DNA of 64,000 nt from Emiliania huxleyi CCMP1516. Its lineage: Eukaryota > Haptophyta > Isochrysidales > Noelaerhabdaceae. The notes under the pieces were generated by a model that had not been told where the DNA came from, did not search any database, and was given only the letters and a program-made list of their open reading frames with translations. The first letter of the stretch is position 1, and each line of letters begins with the position of its first letter. Where the stretch lies: contig NW_005198243.1 of NCBI RefSeq assembly GCF_000372725.1, positions 550,510 through 614,509 on the forward strand, read 5' to 3'. The translations under genes were made by a program, and so were the position numbers. Shown in pieces: positions 34,218 through 43,475 of this stretch.

Positions 34218-34511
34218 TTGGCTTTTCTTTTCCAGTGTGATTTTGATTTTGAGGCTTTCGGAGGCTTTGGAAAGGAGGTTCGCAGCACCCTGAGGGAGGC
34301 GGCGAACCAGCTGAGCAACAAACTTTCGCACGCTCAGCACCTGGACGAGGTCACATGGACCACCAAGAACTGGCACGGGCTGCAGATGCAGCGCTTGTCT
34401 GTCGTCCTCCACACCGCCGTGGCGTGGCAGACGGTGAACGAGCTAGCGTGCGGGGAGAGCGGCATTGTGCATGGTGCGGAGTGCATTGCCGTTCTTAACG
34501 GAGTCGCTTAG
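34218..34511 (+). CDS. Possible small protein, 97 residues
   Basis: The frame reads MAFLFQCDFDFEAFGGFGKE ... VVLHTAVAWQTVNELACGES. The composition is ordinary for a protein and less GC-driven than shadow frames. No domain, and no intron evidence. It may be real or part of a remnant element. Confidence 0.35.
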   Translation: MAFLFQCDFDFEAFGGFGKEVRSTLREAANQLSNKLSHAQHLDEVTWTTKNWHGLQMQRLSVVLHTAVAWQTVNELACGESGIVHGAECIAVLNGVA

Positions 34512-34740
34512 GCGGCTCCGGTGGTGAGCCGGTGTGTGTGCCAGTCCGCGCCAGTCCGCGCCCTTGTCGTGCCAGTGTGCTGTGAGAGAGGCCGGTCTTA
34601 CAAGAATTCTTTTCCAGCGCTCTGGCGCGTGAGCGTTGTGAGGCCGCAATCCCGTGCTTAGCGATAGGCAGGCACATCATGTGGGTACTCAGGATCACTC
34701 GTATGATAATGTCAGCACGTAGCTACGCTCGCGAGGGCGA

Positions 34741-34802
34741 CCTAAGCACCTAAGCACCCTAAGCGCCCCCCCCGCTTAGGCCGCTTAGGTGCTTAGGCGG
34801 TC
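34741..34802. other. Imperfect hairpin of CTTAGG repeats
   Basis: CCTAAGCACCTAAGCACCCT on the left and AGGCCGCTTAGGTGCTTAGG on the right pair around a run of eight C. It could form a strong hairpin or cruciform; function unknown. Confidence 0.7.
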
Positions 34803-35015
34803 TCAGAGGTTGTGGGACCTGGGGCCCGCCGGGCCTGGGGCTGTCGGCTGAGCCACTCTCCGGCTGGTGGCTCTCTACGGAGCGTTTACACAATAGCTCG
34901 GCACCCTGACCGTGGACTCAGCCCCCTCGGTATCTGGGCGGCAGGCGGGGCTAGAGTGGCACGCTTGGACCGTATTTTCCTATCACTCTTCGCGAGTGTG
35001 TGCGAGGGACGGATC

Positions 35016-36950
35016 ATGGTGCGCGAGCGGAAGCTTAGCGCGAGGGGGCGCGAGGCGGCAGAGAGCGAGGCGGCGCAGAAGGCGCTCGAGGATGCCGAGG
35101 CGGTGTTCGGCGACGTCCGCTCGCTGCTCATGGCCGCCAACAGCGGATCAGTGCCAGACTGTGCAGTGAAGCGCTTGTCGGCAGCAGGCGGCGGTGGCAA
35201 GAAGCGGAAGCGGTCGCAAGCCGGGAACTGCGAGCACTGCGGCAAGCAGCTCCTCCACCTGGCGAAGCACCAGCGCCGCGGCTGCAGCGCGCTGCTCGGG
35301 TCGATCGAGGAGCGGCGGGTGGCTTGCCCGCACTGCGGCGTCGAGGTCGTCCCTGGCTACCTGGAGCAGCACCAGCGCCGCTTCTGCAGCGCGCTGCTCG
35401 GGTCGGCCGAGGAGCGGCGGGTGGCTTGCCCGCACTGCGGCGTCGAGGTCGTCCCTAGCTACCTGGAGCAGCACCAGCGCCGCTTCTGCAGCGCGCTGCT
35501 CGGGTCGGCCGAGGAGCGGCGGGTGGCTTGCCCAGATTGCGGCGTCGAGGTCGTCCCTAGCTACCTGGAGCAGCACCGCCGCCGCTCCTGCAGCGCGCTG
35601 CTCGGGTCGATCGAGCAGCGGCGGACCTGCACCTGCACCGAGCCGGGCTGCGAGGCGCTGATGCTGCCGGCGTCCCTCCCGAGGCACATCGACCGCGTGC
35701 ACCGCTCGCCGGAGGACTGCCGCGAGTGCGGCGGCTGCGGCAAGCCCTTCGAGGGCTACGGGTTCAAGAACCCGTCGCTCTTCGACACGCCCAACATCTG
35801 CGCGACCTGCTCGCGGCGCGACTCGCGCCTCTGCTCGCCGACGGCTCGCCACGGCAGTAAACCGTGTCTCTTTACACCCCTAGGTCCGAGTACCTCAGCC
35901 GCAACGTGCCGTGGCCGGGCAACTCGTCGCACTACTACTGCGTGGTGTGCGACCGCGAGGGCGAGCTCGTCTGCGCCGGTTTCGACGGCCCTCCCGACGC
36001 CGCCGGCCGCTCGGCCCCGCACCAGCTCTGCTCAAAGCACGCGGTCGAGGCGGGCACCAAGTCCTCCCACAGGGCGGGCGCTTCGCACGCGGCGTGCGAG
36101 GCGCTGCACGTGCTCGCCAAGCAGGAGGGTCTCGTCGTGCTGCGCCACGTGCACTTCGAGGTCGGCGAGGAGCCCGAGGGTGCACGCGCTCGCCGCCAAC
36201 CCCCTCGCTCGCGGTGAGCAGCGCGCCTCTTCACATCTCCTTCCGTGAATAGGTTGGGAGGCGGGCATCCTCGCCGACCACCCTCGCATCAAGGTGGACG
36301 CGGTGTGCCGCCGCGCCTCCGACGGCGCGCTCGTCGCCTACCAGTTCCACGGCAACCGGTTCCACGGGTTCCCCGCCGGCAACCCGCTGCACGAGACGTT
36401 CGGCGTCGGGCACCAGTGGGGCCCGGCGCTGTGCAACAAGACGCGCCGTGCGCGCCCCGCTCCGCCCCGCCATGCGCCCACCTCGGCTCGTGGCTTAGCC
36501 TCCTCCCCCTGCGCAGGCCGCACCGAGCAGTACATCAAGGGGCCGCACCTCGGCCTCGACGGCACGACCCGCCCCGAGGGCTACGTCGTCGTGGAGGTTT
36601 GGGAGCACGACTACATCTCCTACAAGCAGCAGGTCAAGGCGGCGCCGCGCGGCGGCGAGGTCTCCGCGCCGCCGACGCTCGCCTTCACCCAGCACGCCCA
36701 CGACCCGGACCTCGACATGAGCGAGGCGGCGATGGCGAGCCGCGACGTGCCCGTCGACACGATGCCAGCAGGCGACCACGTGCGCTCGAAGCAGGCGCGC
36801 GTGTGCGCCAGCCTGAGCGCGCTGAGCGCGGCCGGCGACGGCCGCGTCGCTGTCAACCTCGCCGTCGCCACCGGCGGGCCCTGCCCGCTCTGCCGCCAGA
36901 CCAATTCCGCGGCCAAGGCCGCGGCCAAGGCCGAGGCGGCTAGCGTGTAG
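35016..36950 (+). CDS. Zinc-finger array protein with nuclease-like C-terminal domain
   Basis: Four exons (35016-35836, 35884-36179, 36253-36444, 36517-36950) join exactly to 580 residues. After a charged N-terminus, residues about 71-205 hold four tandem fingers of form C-x2-C-x11-H-x4-C (CPHCGVEVVPSYLEQHQRRF), spaced 34 residues apart; the middle copies are almost identical in DNA. Two more Cys/His units follow. A Cys-rich domain (YYCVVCDREGELVCAGF) leads to a C-terminal region reading IKVDAVCRRASDGALVAYQF-HGNRFHG, a Lys-rich middle and GYVVVEVWEHDY. This order resembles the Vsr-like PD-(D/E)xK fold seen in some viral and eukaryotic nucleases (D...YEFHGxxxHG...GYxVxxxWE). The usual acidic residue before FHG is Gln here, so activity is uncertain. 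The introns are 47, 73 and 72 bases with mirrored starts. Confidence 0.7.
35227..35600 (+). repeat. 102-bp tandem coding repeat (zinc fingers)
   Basis: Units of 102 bases (34 codons) start near 35293, 35395 and 35497. The first two differ at about three positions. Such low divergence suggests recent duplication or gene conversion within the exon. Confidence 0.85.
35837..35883 (+). repeat. Introner-like intron, copy C (diverged)
   Basis: A 47-base intron ending GTGTCTCTTTACACCCCTAG, similar to the introner 3' body. It starts GCCGACGGCTC, and the next exon starts GTCCGAGTACC. Confidence 0.6.
36214..36252 (+). repeat. Introner copy D
   Basis: GTGAGCAGCGCGCCTCTTCA followed by CATCTCCTTCCGTGAATAG. 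The frame-preserving intron is 36180-36252 (73 bases), so the element is its 3' half. Confidence 0.85.
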
Positions 36951-37628
36951 GCCCGCGAGCCGCTTCCCCCGGCCGCCCGCCATCTCCCGATGGCGGTGCC
37001 GAGCAGAGGCGTTGCCGGCCGGCCATCGACTGGCGTGAGGCGCCTCCTCGGCGGGACACAGTTTGTTTGTGCGCACGTAGAGAGCGCGCGAGATTCGAGA
37101 TACTCGTCCACACCCTTAGAGAGCGAGACTCACGGATAGCTGAGCCCGCGAGAGGTTGGAGAGGCCGTGCCGAGACGCGAGAGAGACACTACACGGATGA
37201 TAGAGACATACATCGAGAGCCGTGGTTCGAGAGAGCGAGCGAGAACCGAGATGAGCGCTCACTCAAGCCGTTGCCCTACCATGCTAGAGCCTAGACGACC
37301 AGGCGGAAGACAACACCGCGATTAGTAATAGCAATTAGCATGATACTATAGTGATTCAAGGCGCGCGTGGGTCTGGGTGTGGGTGTGGAGTTGCGCGGGT
37401 TGCCCCGGCCCTCCCCCACCACGTTGAAAAATTACCTTACCTCGGGCGATCGAGAGATTCGTATCTCATCCCCGTCACGCTCGACGCACCGGCCACCGCC
37501 GAGAGGGAGAGCGAGACATACACACGACTATGCGTCGCTCGCGGTACCACACACGACACTGCTAGACGGTCGCTCAGCACGCGGAGCCGGGTGCACCGAC
37601 GCGCACCGGCCCCGCCCTAGATGGAGCG
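36951..37628. other. Convergent intergenic region
   Basis: Between the stop of the zinc-finger gene and the stop of the RING gene. GAGAGCGAGA-rich sequence near 37075-37250; no gene seen. Confidence 0.5.
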
Positions 37629-38354
37629 TCAGCTCTGGTTGGCGCCGGGCGCAACGCCGAGCGGGTAGGAGATCACCCTTGCCCGGCACAAGCTGCAGTG
37701 GTTGGCCATGCCGCGGGCGGCGAGGTCGCGGGTACACGTATCGCAAGTCCAATGGCGGCACGGCTCCGCTTGCCGCCAGATGACGGGGACGCCGCCTTCC
37801 TCGGCGCGGCGCGCGGCGCGCTCCTTGCACACGGCGCAGGATGCCGTCTGCTCAATCTTAGAGCGCAACAATTCGCTGCGCGTCTGCAAGAACAGGATGA
37901 ACCTGTAAAGGACGTAGGGGTGAAAGCGTTTGCCGTAGCTGCGACTCGTGTAGTGATCACGCGCGCAGCAGTCTTCGTAGTCGAGGTGGCGCAACCTCTT
38001 CTCGGTAGCTGCGATCGAGTAGTAGTTGCCCTCGCTGTCGCTCAGCAGCGCGTCGCGGACCAAGCGCTTGATGAGCGCGTGTCGCGACGAAGGCGTGTTG
38101 GATATCAGCTGTCGCGTTATTACTTCGGCGATCCGACGCAGCGTGTTCTCCTTACCAGTCCGCCAGGTCTGGATGGTGTCGAGGAGCTCCGCACAGCACA
38201 ACACGCCCTTCAAGAAGAAGTGAAGGCTGCGCTCGGTCGGCACGCGCCAGGCCGGAGGTAGTAGCAGGCCGCGCTTGATGCGAAGCTCGCGCTGCTTGCG
38301 GCTGAAATTACCAGCCGGGGCGCGAGGCACGCGCGCCTCGAGCGGCGGCGCCAT
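37629..38354 (-). CDS. RING-type zinc finger protein
   Basis: Single exon, 241 residues. The N-terminal part is basic and helical with no known domain. The C-terminal 65 residues form a C3HC4-like RING: CAVCKERAARR ... PCRHWTCDTCTRDLAARG, then CSLCRARV. RING proteins are usually E3 ubiquitin ligases. All zinc ligands of a C-x2-C ... C-x-H-x2-C-x2-C ... C-x2-C pattern are present. The start at 38354 is the first Met and lies 119 bases from the start of the JmjC gene on the other strand, suggesting a shared promoter. Confidence 0.82.
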   Translation of the reverse strand: MAPPLEARVPRAPAGNFSRKQRELRIKRGLLLPPAWRVPTERSLHFFLKGVLCCAELLDTIQTWRTGKENTLRRIAEVITRQLISNTPSSRHALIKRLVRDALLSDSEGNYYSIAATEKRLRHLDYEDCCARDHYTSRSYGKRFHPYVLYRFILFLQTRSELLRSKIEQTASCAVCKERAARRAEEGGVPVIWRQAEPCRHWTCDTCTRDLAARGMANHCSLCRARVISYPLGVAPGANQS

Positions 38355-38472
38355 ACAAATCGCGGCCCCAAAGGGCGATGCGGCGGACGTGGTTCTTTTT
38401 CTTTTTTATTTACTTTCCCTTCCCTCCCCCATTATCCTCTTCCTCCAAACCCGCTGGGAAAAAAGAATTCCG

Positions 38473-41058
38473 ATGGCGCTCCACCTCGTCCTCGGTGCAA
38501 CTGCGAGCACGCTCGCTCCGCCTCGTGCTCGCGTGGCGCCGCGCCACGCCCCCGCGTGCGCCAACGCCGCCGGCAGCAGCGGCAGCGGCAGCGGCGTGGA
38601 CTGGCCGAGCGCGCCCGCCGAGAACATCGAGCTCGCCGAGACGTACTACCGAGCGTTCGAGGTGCTTGCGCGCGACGCCGATTTCGCCGCGGACGTCTGG
38701 GCGCGCAAGCCGCTGCTCGTCGCCGAGCCCATCGCCGGCGTCGCCGGCTCGTTTACGCTGGACGACGTGCGCGAGGCAGTGGACTCTGACTTTCTGGAGG
38801 CGGGGCTCGGTGTGCCGACGGCGGAGGGCGGCTGGAAGATGGCGCCAGTCTCGCAGCCGCGCGGCTCCTCGTACGAGGACGCCAAGCTGCGGTACGTCGA
38901 CGTCGCGGCGGGCATAGAGCGCGGGACGGTTGTCTTCAATTCTGCGGGCGCGCACGTGCCCAAGCTCGGCGCCATCTGCCTGGCGGCGCTGCGCGCGTTC
39001 GGGCTCCCCAACTGCCTCAACATGTACCTCACCGGCCCGAGCGTCAAGCAGTCCGCCCCGCCGCACACCGACAAGCAGGACGTCTTTGTCCTGCAGATGA
39101 GCGGCGCTAAGCAGCCGGCGGCCGCGAGCCGCGCGAGAAGGCGCCGCCGAGCCGGCGCACCCCCCGATAGGCGCAAAGCACTGGCGGGTGTACGAGCCGC
39201 CGCCGCCGTCCCGCCGACCCGGCTCGGACCCTCTCGCGCGTGGAAAGGGCGACGTCAAGCTCCGCCTCTCGGTGCCGGCCACGAGCTCCTCGTTCACTGC
39301 TCCTGGGCCGGGGGACGGATAGGCGACGACAAGCTCCGCCTCTCGGAGCTGGGAGAGCCGCTTCTCGAGACGGTGCTGACGCCGGGGCAGCCGCTCTGCG
39401 ACGCCCGCCCGTCGGCAGTTCGTTGCTGATTCCGAGCGGGTGTGAGTGGCAGGCAATTGCTCTACGTGCCGGCCGGCTTCCCGCACACGACAGGCGCGCA
39501 CCACCCGCTCGGCCTTCCCTCGTTAGGGGCCACTGGTCGCCACTGCCGCTTCCCACCCCGAGGCACGCCTGCCGACGAACCGATTGCTGATTGCCGGCGG
39601 CGCCCCCCCCTGTCCCGCCAGGCACAGTCGACCCGCACGACGGCTCTCACGTGCTGCGACTCGCCCGAGCCGGGGAGGAGCTGGCCACTCTCACGCGTCT
39701 CGTGAGCTGGTCGAGTAGGATCGCACGTCTGCGACCCGCCCGAGCCGTCGGTTGGGCTGACGGTGGGCATCGACACGCACATCTGGGGGCTCAACTACTT
39801 CTCGTCGAGACAGGCGATCCTCGGCCAGCTCTCGGCCAGCTCTCGGCCATCTCTCGGCCATCTCTCGGCCAGCTCTCGACCAGCTCTCGGCCAGCTCTCG
39901 GCCATCTCTCGGCCACCTCTCGGCCACCTCTCGGCCAGCTCTCGGCCAGCTCTCGGCCACCTCTCGGCCAGCTCTCGGCCAGCTCTCGGTCAGCTCTCGG
40001 CCATCTCTCGGCCATCTCTCGGCCATCTCTCGGCCATCTCTCGGCCAGCTCTCGGCCAGCTCTCGGCCAGCTCTCGGCCAGCTCTCGGCCATCTCTCGGC
40101 CATCTCTCGGCCAGCTCTCGGCCATCTCTCGGCCAGCTCTCGGCCAGCTCTCGGCCAGCTCTCGGCCAGCTCTCGGCCGGCTACCCTCCTTCTCGTCGAT
40201 GCAGGGCGCGCTCGCCCTCGCTTCGCTGCCTGACCAGCTGACGCCCACGCAGCTCGATCCGGACAAGTACTGGCGAGGCATGCGGGTGCCGCAGAGCGTC
40301 GGCTTCCTCCGTGCTCACGCCGAGGCCGCGGGCGAGGAAGAGCGCGCCGGCGGGGACGGCGGCGGCGGCGGCGGCGGCGGAGGAGGCGCGGCGGAGGCGG
40401 CTGCGGCGGGGGAGTTGGCCGAGGTGGCAGTGCGGCTCGAGCCGGTGCGGTGGGAGGGGAAGAGCGCCGACGAGGTTGCCTTCTCTGCTCGAGGGGAGCG
40501 CGCGTCAGAGCATGGTCGTGGAATGAGGAATGGTGTGAATGGATCAGGTCGCTTCTCTGCTCGAGGGAGGCGCCGTCTGCTCGCGGCTGCATGAGCACGC
40601 GCGACGGCTGGTGGAGGTGCCGATTCGGCGCATCTCGGCGCATCTCGGCGCGTCTCGGCGCATCTCGGCGCATCTCGGCGCATCTCGGCGCGTCTCGGCG
40701 CATCTCGGCGCATCTCGGTGCATCCCGCTGGCAGGTTCAGGCGGCCATGTACGCCGAGGCGATGGCGGACGACGGTGCGCCCCCCGCGCCCGGCCAGCCG
40801 CGCGTGACGCTCTTCCGCGTCAACCCGCACATGGAGCGGCTCGAGGCGGCGATGGAGGCGCACCTGCAGAGCTTGCCGCGCGCCAAGTATGACGGCTCGC
40901 AAGGCGCCGCCGCCGCCCCGCCGACGACGACGGCGGGGGCGCCGTCCAAGAAGAAGGCCAAGGCGGGCAGGCCGGTCGCCGCGGCGAGCGGCGGGTTTGG
41001 CGGCGGCGGCGGCACGGCCAAGGGGAAGGCCAAGACCAAGGGCAAGAAGAAGAGATGA
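38473..41058 (+). CDS. JmjC/cupin oxygenase (NO66/MINA-like)
   Basis: Nine exons close to 531 residues with no frame loss: 38473-39103, 39171-39248, 39323-39389, 39453-39493, 39622-39642, 39719-39813, 40205-40474, 40548-40616, 40735-41058. The start MALHLVLGATASTLAPPRAR may be a targeting peptide. The core reads NMYLTGPSVKQSAPPHTDKQ with the iron-binding HxD, then DVFVLQMSGAKHWRVYEPP, LLYVPAGFPHTTG and GLTVGIDTHIWGLNY. The family comprises 2-oxoglutarate/Fe(II) oxygenases that hydroxylate ribosomal proteins or demethylate histones. The third iron ligand is the His in FPHTTG. The tail is Lys-rich (KKKAKAGR, KGKAKTKGKKKR). Six of eight introns have GC donors, and exon 5 is only 21 bases. Introns 6 and 8 carry minisatellites. 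Confidence 0.9.
39249..39322 (+). repeat. Mirrored intron (JmjC intron 2)
   Basis: The intron starts GCGACGTCAAGCTCCGCCTC and the next exon starts GCGACGACAAGCTCCGCCTC, extending over about 24 bases with one or two differences. Length 74 bases, GC donor, GGATAG acceptor. Confidence 0.92.
39643..39718 (+). repeat. Mirrored intron (JmjC intron 5)
   Basis: About 30 bases are duplicated: TGCGACTCGCCCGAGCCG inside the intron and TGCGACCCGCCCGAGCCG in the exon that follows, offset 75 bases. GC donor. Confidence 0.9.
39824..40180 (+). repeat. 11-bp intronic minisatellite CTCTCGGCCAG
   Basis: About 32 copies of an 11-bp unit alternating CAGCTCTCGGC and CATCTCTCGGC fill JmjC intron 6 (39814-40204). 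The array is bracketed by CTTCTCGTCGAGACAG on the exon side and CTTCTCGTCGATGCAG just before the next exon. Confidence 0.95.
40628..40726 (+). repeat. 10-bp intronic minisatellite GCGCATCTCG
   Basis: About ten copies of GCGCATCTCG (some GCGCGTCTCG) in JmjC intron 8 (40617-40734, GT-AG). The same unit occurs in an ODR4 intron near 29195-29240 and, inverted, in a TOP6A intron near 48289-48340. Confidence 0.93.
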
Positions 41059-42310
41059 GCCAGACCGGCTCCGGGCGATCGGGGGACGGTACGTGTACAA
41101 AAGTTGAGAGAGAATCTCTCTCAAAAGTTAGGAACGAAAATATTAGCAATAAATAAATAAAAACGGACACCTCTCTACTGTGAGATGAGTAAAAAGAAAC
41201 AGGTCCCCGCCCTTGCGATGTTTGTGCAGGGTTCTTTGTGGTCGGCGACTAGCCGCAAGCCGGGGTCGTCCTCTCCCGATGGGGGACTAGCACTAGCCGT
41301 ATTCCACATGGTCCCTCGGGTCCCCGCTGCTCCTAATCTCTTTATCAGCAGAGATACTTACCCCTTGGAGCACTTGGAGTGCAGTCTACATTAACCTCAC
41401 ATCCACCCCCCTTTTTTTACCTCTTTCGAAAGTTCGTTTTTCTTCGATTCACCCCCGGACTTCCATCATCCTGTCGGAAGAGGCGTGCGGTGGAGCACGT
41501 CCGGTATAAAAGCAAGATATTGTCAGGAGACGGAACACGGAGGAGCCGTATAGGTCACTAGAGACCCACACCATCGCTACATCACCACAGCCACCAAGTC
41601 GGATACAAGTCGATGACAATGTGCGCGGCAGGAGAAACCCAACAGCATGACAATGTGCGCGGCAGGACAAACCAAACATGAGACACGGTTACACAAGGAC
41701 GGTCAGGCTACGGTCAGGAAGTAGGTTTGAGTTCACACTCTCCAACACTCCCCCATTGTCTCCGCAGTCTTCATGAATGTGAGGATGCGGCAGACAACAA
41801 CAGCAGAGTGTGAATGTGTCTGAGCGTAGGTAGCGTAGGTATGCCGGTTACCCGCCGGCGTCTCGCGGGGCTGGCTAAGCGTTTAACCTTGCGTCCTCGC
41901 GAAGGATGGTCTTGCTTGTTGGCAAGACTTGCGCGCTAAGATGATCCAGTGAAGGGGTCAAAGCGCGGCCGAGTGGGCGGAGAGAGAGAAAGGGGAGATA
42001 ATGAACAGGAGCTCGTTGTGGAGCTCGGTCATGGCGCGCCGCGAGCTGCAATCCGGGCTGAGCGTCGCGGGGCGGCGGCTTGAGCGGGCGCGGCAGGCGC
42101 GGCGGGCGCGGGAGCGGCAGCGGGGGCGCCCCCTTGCGGCGCGGCGATTGGGCCGTTGGGAGGCCTCGCCGCGTTGACGCGGATGAGCGCATCAGGGACG
42201 TGAGGACGATCTTCAATGCCTGCGCCACGGGCCGCCGACGTCGGAGATGGCAGGCTCAGTCTCAGACGTCCAGACGGCAGAGACGCTCGTAGAGGCGCAT
42301 TGGACTTCTT
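41059..42310. other. Intergenic region with part of R3
   Basis: R3 fragment at 41368-41402 (GCACTTGGAGTGCAGT ... CCTCACATCCA). ACAATGTGCGCGGCAGGA occurs twice near 41610-41670. No secure gene; a minus-strand frame at 41875-42228 is not supported. Confidence 0.5.
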
Positions 42311-42388
42311 GTGGTGCGCTCTCGGCTCTGCACGCGCCCGCCCGACGGGGGCCTGGTCTACCCCTCATCTACCCCGTCATGGCATAGG

Positions 42389-42823
42389 ATTCCTATGACG
42401 CCTCAGGTCTTCCAGTTCGACGAGGAGCTCGCGCCGGCCGGCTCGATATACTGGGGAAGTCGCGTACTGGTTGTTGGCGACGACGACCTCGCCAGCAAGC
42501 TCTCCGCTGTTCTCCGAGTCGCTCGCGGCAGCGTCGTCGTTGCGTCTGACGGCGCAGCGGGGCTTCGCCTTTTGACCTCGACGCACGAGTTCATCTCTCT
42601 CGTGTTGGTGGATCTGCTGAGGATGGATGCAACGCAGGTTCGCCAGTTCCGAACCTGGGAGGCGCATGAGGGCGCAGCCCGTGCACGTGTGGTCGCTGTC
42701 TCGCACAACGCCGCCAACGTCCATCGTGAGCAGGTGCTCGAGGCTGGTTTCGACGACGTGCTACTTGTTCCGACGCCAGTGCTCGCGTCGCACGCCCGGC
42801 CACTGTCCGGCTCGGAGGAGTAG
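42389..42823 (+). CDS. Response-regulator receiver domain protein
   Basis: The frame opens at 42311 but Met at 42389 (MTPQVFQFDEEL) is a reasonable start, giving 144 residues. It is almost all one CheY-like receiver domain: RVLVVGDDDLASKLSAVLRV with the acidic pair, then VLVDLLRMDATQVRQF with the phospho-acceptor Asp, and ARVVAVSHNAANV with the Ser/Thr switch. The conserved Lys before the last loop is replaced (DDVLLVPTP), so the domain may be degenerate. It probably forms the C-terminal part of a hybrid histidine kinase whose earlier exons lie upstream but could not be traced. Receiver domains take phosphate from histidine kinases. Confidence 0.7.
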   Translation: MPMTPQVFQFDEELAPAGSIYWGSRVLVVGDDDLASKLSAVLRVARGSVVVASDGAAGLRLLTSTHEFISLVLVDLLRMDATQVRQFRTWEAHEGAARARVVAVSHNAANVHREQVLEAGFDDVLLVPTPVLASHARPLSGSEE

Positions 42824-43059
42824 AGCCGTAGCGGCTCCATGGCTTGCGGCGTTGACCGTTTGGTGCGCGGGGCCTCTCGGGCCTCTCGCAACCTCTAACG
42901 GTCTTGTGACTCCCTGTGCCGTGCCGCATATTCTCGAGTCGTGTGACCTGCCTTGTAAATTTTGTATGTGCATACAATACGTTACGGAGAGGCCCAGGAT
43001 GTGGGCGCCTGCACATCACGCTGCTCTGCACAGCCGGCACGATCCGCGGGCCGCTGAGC

Positions 43060-43355
43060 CCTGGCTGTCAGGCTGTCAGGTGCTGTCAGGTGATCTGTCG
43101 GGCTGTCGGGCAGCTGTCAGGCACTGTCAGGTGCCTCTGTCAGACCAGCTGTCGGGTGCTGTCAGTGCTGTCGGGTGCTGTCGGGTGCGTGTCTGACATC
43201 AGAGGGGATCTGTAGCTGTCGGGTGCTGTCGGAGCTGTCGGGTGTTGCTGTCAGACGCTGTCGGAGCTGTCAGAGCTGTCAGGCTGCTGCTGCTGTCAGA
43301 CGTTGGGCTGTTGCTGTCAGGTGCTGTCAGGTGGTGCTGTCGGGGTGCTGTCAGG
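43060..43355 (+). repeat. CTGTCAGG/CTGTCGGG minisatellite, left array
   Basis: Irregular repeats of GCTGTCAGGT and GCTGTCGGGT units of about 8-11 bases over about 295 bases. A related array lies at 44512-44765, and the uncertain minus-strand exons sit between the two. Confidence 0.9.
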
Positions 43356-43475
43356 CTCTGACACACACCAGCCACACTTGTGACATTATCAAGAGGAGAC
43401 CAGCAGGACTCTGCTGCACATACTCTAGTCTCTACTCTGCCTCCGGTCCCACATATATCTTCTTCATGGTGGACG

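Noticed and set aside
35895-36292. Minus-strand frames opposite the zinc-finger gene
   Set aside because: The plus-strand exons close to whole codons and carry the domains.
39824-40180. CRISPR-like or coding tandem repeat
   Set aside because: The 11-bp units have no unique spacers and lie inside a JmjC intron.
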